64,000 nt of DNA, from the NCBI GenBank assembly GCA_964475205.1, contig CAYYVQ010000009.1:1-64000 (forward strand), written 5' to 3'. Position 1 is the first letter of the stretch, and every line of letters begins with the position of its first letter. This document shows positions 50,972 through 58,655 of the stretch, one piece after another. This DNA comes from CAYSRM01 sp964475205. GTDB taxonomy: Bacteria; Verrucomicrobiota; Kiritimatiellia; UBA8416; CAYSRM01. The notes under the pieces were generated by a model. The model was not told the origin of the DNA. It made no database searches and saw only the letters and a list, made by a program, of their open reading frames with translations. A program made the translations under genes and the position numbers.

Positions 50972-52123
50972 ATGCCCAATCCGCTTCATTTATCCCGCAA
51001 AAACAGGACCGGCCGGATCACAATCCCGTATAATCCTGCCCTCTTCCCTCCACGGTTCACCCTTGCCGCTTTTTTACTATCTGTTTGCCTGTTGCCGCTC
51101 CTGGTGATGCCGGCCGGCGCACAAACAGGGCAGGAAGACCTCGAACACCTTGCAGAGATCAACAAGCTCGACGAAGTCGATAAGGCAATCGACAAGGGCC
51201 TGCGCTACCTGCTTTCGCGCCAGGACGCCACCGAAGGCTTCTTTGCCGGCAAACTCAAAAACACTTACACCGGACTCGGCTGCATAGCGCTCATGGCCGC
51301 AGGCCATTTCCCGGAACGCTCGGAATTCGGCGAAGGCCTTCGCAGAGGCATCAACTACCTGGTGGAGAAATCCGGGGAACATAACGGTTATTTCGGTAAA
51401 GAAGGAAAGGCCCGCATGTACGGCCACGCAATCTGCACCCTCGCCCTGACCGAAGCCTACGGCATGATGCCCACAAAGGAGGAGAACCTGGCCGTCAAAA
51501 AAGCCGCTCAGAAAGCTATCGATGTTATTCTTCATTCACAGGTCGACAATGAAGAGAAGAAAAAACATTACGGCGGCTGGCGCTATGAACCGCGCAAAAA
51601 AGACGCCGATTTGTCCGTTACCGTCTGGCAGGTGCTGGCTCTCCGGTCGGCAGAAAACTGCCAGATGGAAGTGCCTGCCCACTCTATCTCCAATGCGGTT
51701 ACCTATGTGCGCCGGGTATACAGCAAAAAACACGGCGGCTACTCATATCAGCCCGGAAAGGAACCTTCTATAGCCATGCGCTGCGCCGGTGTCGTATGCA
51801 TGCGTGCGCTCGGGAAAGGCAAAGACGACAAAGACTGGAAGGAAATCAGCAAATTTGCTGATTTCCTTATGGACCTGGATCCTTCCCGTCACCGGCGGCA
51901 TTATTTCTACCAATCTTACTACGTCGCGACTGCAGCCAACATGATGGGAAAAGAACACCGGCAAAAGATACTGCCCCGACTCGAGAAGCATCTCGTGGGC
52001 CTGCAGAAAGATGACGGTTCCTTCAAAAACTACCACGGATACGACGGAGACTGCTATTCAACAGCTTTTTCCGTAATCTGCCTCTCCGTCCGCTTCCAGT
52101 TCCTGCCGATATACCAGGAATAG
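50972..52123 (+). CDS. Exported squalene-cyclase/prenyltransferase-repeat protein
   Basis: A 383-residue protein made of alpha-toroid repeats of the squalene-hopene cyclase / prenyltransferase type. An N-terminal signal or anchor helix (LAAFLLSVCLLPLLVMPAGA) is followed by repeats such as AIDKGLRYLLSRQ, GLGCIALMAAGHFP, GYFGKEGKARMYGHAICTLALTEAYGMMP and HYGGWRYEPRKKDADLSVTVWQVLALRSA. No DxDD cyclase motif is visible, so terpene cyclisation is unlikely; in PVC bacteria such proteins are exported and of unknown role. ATG 50972 follows 2 bases after the previous stop; the TTG at 50966 overlaps that stop. It closes cluster B and is followed by a strong terminator. It resembles the C-terminal half of the products at 58656 and 62267. 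Confidence 0.85.
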   Translation: MPNPLHLSRKNRTGRITIPYNPALFPPRFTLAAFLLSVCLLPLLVMPAGAQTGQEDLEHLAEINKLDEVDKAIDKGLRYLLSRQDATEGFFAGKLKNTYTGLGCIALMAAGHFPERSEFGEGLRRGINYLVEKSGEHNGYFGKEGKARMYGHAICTLALTEAYGMMPTKEENLAVKKAAQKAIDVILHSQVDNEEKKKHYGGWRYEPRKKDADLSVTVWQVLALRSAENCQMEVPAHSISNAVTYVRRVYSKKHGGYSYQPGKEPSIAMRCAGVVCMRALGKGKDDKDWKEISKFADFLMDLDPSRHRRHYFYQSYYVATAANMMGKEHRQKILPRLEKHLVGLQKDDGSFKNYHGYDGDCYSTAFSVICLSVRFQFLPIYQE

Positions 52124-52133
52124 CAACCAGACA

Positions 52134-52161
52134 AAAACGCCGGGCATACACCCGGCGTTTT
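52134..52161 (+). terminator. Rho-independent terminator after cluster B
   Basis: AAAACGCCGGG (52134-52144) and CCCGGCGTTTT (52151-52161) form an 11-bp perfect stem around the loop CATACA, with A and T runs at the base. It begins 10 bp after the stop of the cyclase-repeat gene. Confidence 0.92.
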
Positions 52162-52174
52162 CAGTTCGCATATC

Positions 52175-52194
52175 TAACCTGATCTATTCATGAA
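52175..52194 (+). repeat. Solo TAACCTGATCTATTCATGAA repeat
   Basis: This copy matches the ends of the elements at 10427 and 32993 and lies just after the cluster B terminator. A degenerate copy in the same orientation (AACCTGATCCATTCTATG) is at 52587-52604, so the two bracket the dead transposase region. Confidence 0.85.
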
Positions 52195-52218
52195 GGTCGA
52201 GGTCGCCGGGGAGATTCA

Positions 52219-52574
52219 ACCACGGATTACACTGATGGCACGGATAGGAAGGAACAGGGAGTGTGCCACACGGGATGAAAACAGACCGGGGGTTGCGCCT
52301 CCCGTATTTTCAGGGCGCGGGGGACCGTTGCGGCCGCAGGCTATGATGTTTTCAGGTTGTAGAGCATGGCGGAGGTTCTGGCCAAGAGCGGCTGTAGAGG
52401 ATAGCTGGCCGGGAAGTGGAAGCCGATGAAGGTCTTGCCCACCTCGATGCGGGCACCGATTTTGAGCAGACGCAAGCGGCTCGGGTTGCTGTTGAACTTC
52501 AAGTACGCCAAACTGCAATGGAAACGCATCGTAAACTGACCCAAAACATCCGTGCCATCAGTGTAATCCGTGGT
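52219..52574. mobile_element. Remnant element bounded by a perfect 27-bp inverted repeat
   Basis: ACCACGGATTACACTGATGG begins the left arm (52219-52245), which is matched exactly in reverse at 52548-52574. Between the arms, on the minus strand, lies the tail of a transposase (see 52341-52496). The ACCACGGATTACAC type of repeat is common in intergenic DNA of PVC and related genomes. Whether it is the true end of the insertion sequence or a pre-existing repeat hit by it is not clear. Confidence 0.65.
52341..52496 (-). pseudogene. Transposase C-terminal remnant, IS1380-like
   Basis: The minus-strand frame encodes NPSRLRLLKIGARIEVGKT, then FHFPASYPLQPLLAR and a normal stop. This fits the C terminus of IS1380-family transposases (RxxLLKIGARV... 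followed by ASxYP-type and a short helix). Everything upstream is missing; the frame only continues into the 27-bp repeat. It is a fragment without function. Confidence 0.6.
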
Positions 52575-52653
52575 TGTCCCCGTAAGAACCTGATCCATTC
52601 TATGTTACAGGTCAGACCCCGTGCACTGGTGAATAATCCAGTTTAGCCCGCAC

Positions 52654-52695
52654 CCAGCATCCAGCACCCAGCATCCAGCATCCAGCATCCAGCAT
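52654..52695 (+). repeat. CCAGCAT heptamer array, 6 units
   Basis: Six units (CCAGCAT and CCAGCAC) end 47 bp before the start of the TPR gene at 52743. Same orientation as the other three arrays. Confidence 0.95.
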
Positions 52696-52742
52696 CTGAA
52701 AAATTATTGACCATCGTTAATCTTATGTTAAAGTATATAGGC

Positions 52743-55700
52743 ATGAAAACTGTTCCCCTCAAATTTACGATGCCTTGTTTAACATTGGCGCTCCTTTTCA
52801 CGACATCAATCCGGTCAACTGCTCTGGCTCAGGCCAACAGCGACAGAATGGCCAGAATCGAACATGAAATGGAGTATGCCCGGAAACTGGCCGAAATGGG
52901 TTTTGCAGACTACGCCGAGATCATCTATAACCGCATCAAGGATCCCGAGCTCAAGAAAATGGCCATGCTCCAGAACAATGTCAACATGGGCAAATTTAAA
53001 GAAGCCCGTGAAATGATCGACAGGCAGGCGGATCCGGACAGCCTCGAGACATGGAAAATGAAACTTATAATGGGCGACGGCTACCACGCCTGGGGGGAGT
53101 ACGAAAAAGCGAGGAACATTTACGAGAGCTTTTTTGAAAAATACAAATCCGACCCGCCGGAATCCCTGGAAAAATTCTACCTCCAATCCGCCTATAAATA
53201 CGCGCAGATGCTCCTGCTCATGGACAAAAAGAACGAATCAGTCAAGATTCATGAGCTCATGCTGGACGTCATGCCCGAGGACGATCCCGAAAGAAATGCA
53301 ATGCGCAGACAGGTCCTGAGCGAAACAGCCGACTTGTACGTGGAACTTGCCAAGAAGGCGGAAGCCGAAAAAAGAAAGGATTATTTTGACCGCATAGACG
53401 AAATTGCCGACGAGGTCCTCTGGGAACAGGATTTGTGGTTCGGCAAGATGATCGTCACCATGGCGCACGTCAAACTAATCGAGAACGATGTGGAAGGCGC
53501 CACTTCCCTCATAGAAGATTACCGACCGCAACTGCTGCAGCTTGACGAAGCCCTCAAGCAGGAGGGGGAAGCAACCGGTCAGGACCTCAGCCGGTTCAGC
53601 CCCATGGCAGAATGCCGCTACTTGATCGGCGTAATGATGCATAACGAAGCACAGAAGCTAATGGAACAGGAAGGCAGCAAACAACAGGTCATCGAACTGC
53701 TTGCCGGCAAAAAGCTGACAAAAAAAGAGCGGACCAGCGGAGCGTATCAACACCTTCTGAACGTGTTTATCAAGTATCCCGGCTCCAGGTGGGCGCCGGA
53801 AGCGGGCCAGAAGGTCGAGCAGATACGGAAAACACTTGTTGAAAAGTTCGGCGCCCGGATCAAAGAAGATGTGACCAGCAAACAAATGGCGCGCGTACGC
53901 AAGTTCCAGTTTTCCAGCGCCCGCTCGCTGTTTAATCAGAACCAGTTCGACAAGGCTGCCGAACGCTATATTAAGGTGCTTAATATGTACCCCGAAGGCG
54001 AGCTTTCCGTGTCCGCCATTTCAGATCTGGCTTCCTGTTACATGGAAACAGGCAATGAAATCTATGCCGATACCATAATCCGATACCTTGCCGAGAGATT
54101 CAGCGCCAACCCTGACCTCATGACCAAGGCAGGCAACGAGACGCTTAAACTGGCAAATAAATACGATACTGAAAAACAAATGCCGCATAAGAAAGAGGCA
54201 ATTTACCAGTACTTCTTCGATATGTTTACCAGGCATCCGCGCACTCCCGGATTGCTTTTCACTTACGGCGACAGGAGTTTCGAGGCAAAAGAAATCACGG
54301 TCGCGCTCAAGTATTACCAGCGTATCACCGATAACTATCCCGGCTCGCCTTTCTACTACAAGGCCCTTAATAAAATTGCCCGTTGCTACGCTGAAAAAGA
54401 ACAGTACGACAAGGAAATGGAGGCGCTGGAAGCGTACAGAGAAGCCCTCTCGAAACGCGAAAATCCAGGCCAGCGGTTTATATATGCCAACTACCGGCTT
54501 GCCTATGCGCACCAGCGCAAAGGCGGCAACAAAAACCTTGCAGAGGCAATCAGGGGCTACGAGAATATACAGAAAATTCTGAAAACCGAACGCGATAAGT
54601 ACCAGAAAAACGCCCGGGAAGAAAATGCCAACCAGACTATCCTGGCAGGCGCCATTTTCAACACGGCACGTTGCCTTGCCCTTTTGAATACATCGGACGA
54701 AAAAAGACAGGACCAATACAAAGCAGAGGCAATCAAACGGCTCAGGACACTGGTTGACAAATATCCGGAATCTGATTTTGCCCCGCCGGCCTACAGCCAG
54801 CTTGGAATGCTCTGGACTATTCTTGAGAAACCGGAGCAGGCGGAAAAAGCGCTCCAGACACTGCGAAAAAAACATCCCGGCACAGAAGAGGCAAAGAACG
54901 CCACCTTCAGGCTTGCAATGAGCCTGCTCGAACTCGGACGGCGGGATAGAGCTATAAGAGAATTCAAGGAGATGTTCGCAAAGGGTAATCGCGGAAGATT
55001 CACCGAACGCCAGGTACTGACCGCCGGCAATGAACTCCTTGAAGCCGGAGAGCACGAAATTGCCGCCGATGCGTTTGAAAGCGTCCTGGGCACAGCAGAC
55101 AAAAGAACCCGTATATTGCCCGCTTTGCTGGGCAAGGGAAAAGCGCTTACCGAGCTGGGCAAATACAGTGAAGCGGTAGAGGCTCTGGACAAACTGCTTG
55201 AGGACTATCCGCGATCACAACAAATAATAGAGGCCTGCCTCTTTGCGAGCCGGGCATACAGTGAAATGGCAGCCGCGGAAGAGAACGGGGACAAACGCGT
55301 TAAACTCTTTAATCAGGCGGTCAAACGGATGCGGAAAGTTCGCCAGTATACCAACGACCCCGCCCTGCTGGCCAAGTCCGATCTCGAAGTTGCCCGTATC
55401 GACCGCAGAAAAGCCCAGGCCGAAAAGAAGTTCGGATCCGAGCAAAAAACGGCACGTTACCGCAACAAGGCAATTGCAACCTATCAGATACTTATAATGA
55501 ACGCCAACGTCCAGAACGAAGAAGTGCGGCCCTATATACAGGACGCCTACAACGAGTGCATACCGTTAATGCTTGAAGCGGAAAATTGGGACGATGTTAT
55601 AAACGACAGCAACACCTACATATCTCAATTCCCGGGTGGAAAATACCTGGCGACTATCCAGCAGTTGAGAAGCAGGGCGCAGACCAGGCAAGCCATGGAA

Positions 55701-55814
55701 GGCGGAAGCCAGGCGCCAAGCGGAACTCAAGAGGCCGAAGAAACTGAAAATCCTGACACAGAAACAGAAGAAACAAATTCTCGCACAAAGGAGATAACAG
55801 ATGAAACAAAGTAA
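52743..55814 (+). CDS. Exported TPR-repeat protein
   Basis: With ATG 52743 this is a 1023-residue exported protein: signal peptide (LKFTMPCLTLALLFTT, likely cut near ALAQA) followed by TPR-type helical repeats throughout, such as DGYHAWGEYEKARNIYESFF, RSLFNQNQFDKAAERYIKVLNMYP, ALKYYQRITDNYPGSPFYYKALNKIARCYAEKEQYD and AAYSQLGMLWT-like segments. The end is a Glu/Thr-rich polar tail. I prefer this start to TTG 52707 because it places the signal peptide at the N terminus. It overlaps the next gene by 14 bp. Lying just before ExbB/ExbD genes, it may be a periplasmic scaffold for that complex, in the manner of TPR proteins such as CpoB beside Tol-Pal; that is an analogy only. Confidence 0.82.
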   Translation: MKTVPLKFTMPCLTLALLFTTSIRSTALAQANSDRMARIEHEMEYARKLAEMGFADYAEIIYNRIKDPELKKMAMLQNNVNMGKFKEAREMIDRQADPDSLETWKMKLIMGDGYHAWGEYEKARNIYESFFEKYKSDPPESLEKFYLQSAYKYAQMLLLMDKKNESVKIHELMLDVMPEDDPERNAMRRQVLSETADLYVELAKKAEAEKRKDYFDRIDEIADEVLWEQDLWFGKMIVTMAHVKLIENDVEGATSLIEDYRPQLLQLDEALKQEGEATGQDLSRFSPMAECRYLIGVMMHNEAQKLMEQEGSKQQVIELLAGKKLTKKERTSGAYQHLLNVFIKYPGSRWAPEAGQKVEQIRKTLVEKFGARIKEDVTSKQMARVRKFQFSSARSLFNQNQFDKAAERYIKVLNMYPEGELSVSAISDLASCYMETGNEIYADTIIRYLAERFSANPDLMTKAGNETLKLANKYDTEKQMPHKKEAIYQYFFDMFTRHPRTPGLLFTYGDRSFEAKEITVALKYYQRITDNYPGSPFYYKALNKIARCYAEKEQYDKEMEALEAYREALSKRENPGQRFIYANYRLAYAHQRKGGNKNLAEAIRGYENIQKILKTERDKYQKNAREENANQTILAGAIFNTARCLALLNTSDEKRQDQYKAEAIKRLRTLVDKYPESDFAPPAYSQLGMLWTILEKPEQAEKALQTLRKKHPGTEEAKNATFRLAMSLLELGRRDRAIREFKEMFAKGNRGRFTERQVLTAGNELLEAGEHEIAADAFESVLGTADKRTRILPALLGKGKALTELGKYSEAVEALDKLLEDYPRSQQIIEACLFASRAYSEMAAAEENGDKRVKLFNQAVKRMRKVRQYTNDPALLAKSDLEVARIDRRKAQAEKKFGSEQKTARYRNKAIATYQILIMNANVQNEEVRPYIQDAYNECIPLMLEAENWDDVINDSNTYISQFPGGKYLATIQQLRSRAQTRQAMEGGSQAPSGTQEAEETENPDTETEETNSRTKEITDETK

Positions 55815-56628
55815 ATATTCAAGCTCTGCCGCAAAAGCGGCAGTTGCTCTGGCAATAATTCTTGCGGCGCTAGCTGTGGATTTCTCCGCGCTTGGAGCCG
55901 AAATCAGAGGCACAATAGTCAGGAAAAACGGCAACACCGAAACAGGAGATATAAGCTGGCTCGGCGCGTCAAAAACATATCGGGTCAGAAAAGACGGAGT
56001 CTCAATAAGAGTTGCCCCCGACGAAGTCGCCGAAGTTCGCGTCCCGAAGCCGGAAGGCTTTGATCGGGCCGTACAGCAGATCCAGAGAGGCAGCTATTCG
56101 GCTGGAATCGACAAACTGGAGTCCGTACGGGACGATTACGAAAGACTCGGATGGGATATACAAGCCGCACGCTGGCTTGCATATGCTTACCTTAACGATA
56201 ATAACTCTTCCAAGGCCCTGCGCATGTGCGAGGATGTTATCGATAATAATCCCCAGGCTGCGCTTGATCCCGCGTTTGCCTCCGTTTACTGGGACGCGCT
56301 CATCGAACAAGAAAGAATACCGGCCTTGAAAGACAAGCTTGAAAAAGCCATCCGCGAGGGCAGCAGAGAGCTTGCAGCCGTGGCCCAGATAAAAAGAGGG
56401 CACATGGAAAGGAAGAACGCAAATTTCGAAAAGGCCCTTGTAGACGGCTACCTGCGCACAATTGTGATGTTTAAACGCGTCCGGTCAGCTCAACCTGAAG
56501 CTCTTTACTATGCAATCCGTTGTTTCGAGGAACTCGGACAGCATACCCACGCAGAAGAAATGCGCAAAACACTTCTGGAACAATTTCCGGACAATTCGTA
56601 TACTCGCAAATTACGTTCAGAAATGTAG
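55801..56628 (+). CDS. Exported small TPR-like protein
   Basis: A 275-residue protein with an N-terminal signal (AAVALAIILAALAVDFSALGA). A short beta-rich domain follows (EIRGTIVRKNGNTETGDISWL, YRVRKDGVSIRVAPDEVAEV), then TPR-like helices (GWDIQAARWLAYAYLNDNNSSKALRMCEDVI, ALYYAIRCFEELGQHTHAEEM). The start overlaps the previous gene by 14 bp and the stop lies 64 bp before the ExbB-like gene. No specific family recognised. A role as partner of the larger TPR protein is inferred from position. Confidence 0.75.
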   Translation: MKQSKYSSSAAKAAVALAIILAALAVDFSALGAEIRGTIVRKNGNTETGDISWLGASKTYRVRKDGVSIRVAPDEVAEVRVPKPEGFDRAVQQIQRGSYSAGIDKLESVRDDYERLGWDIQAARWLAYAYLNDNNSSKALRMCEDVIDNNPQAALDPAFASVYWDALIEQERIPALKDKLEKAIREGSRELAAVAQIKRGHMERKNANFEKALVDGYLRTIVMFKRVRSAQPEALYYAIRCFEELGQHTHAEEMRKTLLEQFPDNSYTRKLRSEM

Positions 56629-56692
56629 CGCCCGGAAACCCGGTTTTATGCTATATGATTAAAGAAACAGGAGAGGAAGAAAGGGAATAAAT

Positions 56693-57496
56693 ATGTCAAA
56701 GAAGTTAAGTCTTTTTGTTTGTCTGGGAATAGCAGCAACCTTGTTTATCGGTATTGCGGGAATAGATTTTGCCAACGCGCAGGTAGACACCGAGGCGCCG
56801 GACGACGCCGAAGCCGGCGACATCGTGGTTGACCAACCCGACGAAGGAGGAGCCGCGCAATCCGGCGGTTTCATCTCAGTAGTCCTTGGCGGCGGAGCCC
56901 TTGGAGTTATTCTCTGGCTTGCGCTGTTTGGAGCAGCCGGAGCGGCGGTCTACTTCATGGTTGATTGTTTTATAACCGTTAAACCGCAACGTATTATGCC
57001 GCAAACCCTGATCGATAACGTAACCGAAGCCATGGCGGAAGGAGATGTGCTTAAGGCGCTGCAGAACTGCGAGGACGAACCCGGGCCGCTGGCCAATGTG
57101 CTGACCGCCGGATTCAGCCACGTGGAAGAAGGTTTTGATGTCATCCAGGAAGCAATTGGAACTGCCGCCGATCTCGAAACAGAAAAAATAACCCAGAAAC
57201 TGACATGGCTGTCGGTTGTCGCCAACCTTTCCCCCATGCTGGGCCTGCTTGGAACCGTCCAGGGCATGATTATGGCTTTTGCAACCCTGGGTGAAGGAGC
57301 GCCGGATGTCGGCACCCTCGCGCTGAATATTTCACAGGCTCTTTATACAACAGCAGGCGGCTTGACTATTGCCGTCCCGTCGGTTGCGGTGTATTACACC
57401 TTCCGGAACTCCGCCAACAAAATAGTGCTCCGGATGGAAGCCATGACCATGGAGCTTATCAAGGATCTGCGAAACGTGGAAGTCGTAGAGGAATAG
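56693..57496 (+). CDS. exbB: ExbB/TolQ/MotA-family proton channel protein
   Basis: A 267-residue ExbB/TolQ homologue with a cleavable signal peptide (ending near FANAQ), as is usual in PVC and Bacteroidetes members. Helix 1 (GALGVILWLALFGAAGAAVYFMVDCFI) is followed by a cytoplasmic part and the conserved pair of helices: LTWLSVVANLSPMLGLLGTVQGMIMAF and ISQALYTTAGGLTIAVPSVAVYYTF. These are the family's signature segments. With ExbD it forms the proton-driven motor that energises TonB-like partners. AAAGGGAATAA precedes the ATG. It starts a run ExbB-ExbD-ExbD-anchor-toroid genes. Confidence 0.95.
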   Translation: MSKKLSLFVCLGIAATLFIGIAGIDFANAQVDTEAPDDAEAGDIVVDQPDEGGAAQSGGFISVVLGGGALGVILWLALFGAAGAAVYFMVDCFITVKPQRIMPQTLIDNVTEAMAEGDVLKALQNCEDEPGPLANVLTAGFSHVEEGFDVIQEAIGTAADLETEKITQKLTWLSVVANLSPMLGLLGTVQGMIMAFATLGEGAPDVGTLALNISQALYTTAGGLTIAVPSVAVYYTFRNSANKIVLRMEAMTMELIKDLRNVEVVEE

Positions 57497-57524
57497 TCTT
57501 TTCACCGCATAAAGGAGAAAGACA

Positions 57525-57962
57525 ATGCCGAGAAAAAAAAGAGCAAGAGCTAAAGGGTCGGATGTCGACATGACCCCCATGATCGATGTGGTATTCCAGC
57601 TCATTATCTTTTTCATCGTGACAATCAAGCTTGACCAGGAAGTCAACGAGGACATCAGGCTGTGGGACACCCCGCACGCACCGCCGATCGAAGAACAGGA
57701 TCCGGGCACAACGATCATAGAAGTGGATCAGCGCGGGTGGATATCCATGCACGGAGCACAACTTAAACCCTCTCAGCTCCTGAACGTTCTACAGTCCAAG
57801 AAACGGCGCATGGGGGCAGACTTCCCCATCATTATTCGCGGCGATTACCGTGCGCAGCACAAGGATATACGAAGGGTTATGGATATGTGTACCCGCATAG
57901 GGATATGGCGGATCAGCTTTATGGCAGTAAAGGAACGCAAACAAAGACGCAGGTGGCAATAG
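57525..57962 (+). CDS. exbD: ExbD/TolR-family protein (first copy)
   Basis: A 145-residue ExbD/TolR homologue. The basic N terminus (MPRKKRARAKG) is followed by the signature DMTPMIDVVFQLIIFFIVT, with Asp21 at the position of the essential proton-path Asp of ExbD. The periplasmic domain contains GTTIIEVDQRGWISMHGAQ and DFPIIIRGDYRAQHKDIRRVMDMC. AAAGGAG lies 7 bases before the ATG. It follows ExbB by 28 bp. Confidence 0.95.
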   Translation: MPRKKRARAKGSDVDMTPMIDVVFQLIIFFIVTIKLDQEVNEDIRLWDTPHAPPIEEQDPGTTIIEVDQRGWISMHGAQLKPSQLLNVLQSKKRRMGADFPIIIRGDYRAQHKDIRRVMDMCTRIGIWRISFMAVKERKQRRRWQ

Positions 57963-57980
57963 CTGACGGGATAAACCATT

Positions 57981-58394
57981 ATGGTATACAGGAAGAAAAA
58001 AAGAAACCGGCGGGCAGGCGACGCTTCCCAGCTCGAAATGACACCAATGATCGACGTGGTGTTCCAGTTGTTGATATTTTTCATCGTTACCCTCAAAGTG
58101 GAAGATATTATGGCGCACCTGGATGTTATAAGGCCCGCGCCTGACAAGGAAGTCGAGGAACAAGAGGTTGAGGACCTGGTTACTATTCAGGTTTACGAAG
58201 ATGGATACGTGCTCAGGGGCAGACGGATAAGCAAAGAAAGACTGGAACAAAGGCTTATGCGGATAGCCGGATACAGCAAGGACATTACCATAGTGATCAA
58301 ATGCAAAGGCACCTCGCCGCATAAGTACCTGCTCCAGCTTCTTGATATCTGCTCAAAGGCCGGACTGAAAAACCTGTCAGTTTTCAGCATGTGA
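57981..58394 (+). CDS. exbD: ExbD/TolR-family protein (second copy)
   Basis: A 137-residue second ExbD, 18 bp after the first. The signature LEMTPMIDVVFQLLIFFIVT has Asp25 in the conserved place, and the periplasmic part shows TIQVYEDGYVLRGRRISKE and DITIVIKCKGTSPHKYLLQLLDIC. Two non-identical ExbDs in a row suggest a motor with a mixed dimer of ExbD chains; this is known in other lineages, here inferred. Confidence 0.95.
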   Translation: MVYRKKKRNRRAGDASQLEMTPMIDVVFQLLIFFIVTLKVEDIMAHLDVIRPAPDKEVEEQEVEDLVTIQVYEDGYVLRGRRISKERLEQRLMRIAGYSKDITIVIKCKGTSPHKYLLQLLDICSKAGLKNLSVFSM

Positions 58395-58485
58395 CACGTA
58401 GAATCGGGCAATACCCGGATATGCGCATAAACTACATTTCACTCGGCCGGCATTATTCTGGCAATACGCGGAATAAGTCAGGATA

Positions 58486-58586
58486 AGCCCGCATTTTTCA
58501 CGCAATTTCGTCGCGAAAGCGCGAAGAGCGCTGTCAGCGCCGCCCTATGCAGGCCGGCAGCAGGAATTGTGTGACAAATGCGGGCT
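58486..58586. repeat. 101-bp inverted element, AGCCCGCATTTxTCAC family
   Basis: The left arm AGCCCGCATTTTTCACGCAA (58486-) pairs with mismatches with the right arm TTGTGTGACAAATGCGGGCT (58567-58586). The right arm and preceding GGCAGCAGGAATT match the right arm of the element at 33030-33207. Inner palindromes (TTTCGTCGCGAAA, 58506-58518, and AGCGCTGTCAGCGC) add structure. It lies between the second ExbD and the first anchor-toroid gene. Confidence 0.7.
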
Positions 58587-58655
58587 AAGAAAAGACTCTT
58601 TCAAAACGTTTACTGAATAGAAGCGGCAATATTGGTCTTGAGCAGGATCGGTAAT

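Noticed and set aside
50972..52123. True squalene-hopene cyclase
   Set aside because: The toroid repeats are there but no DxDD motif is visible, the protein is about half the usual cyclase length and it is exported.
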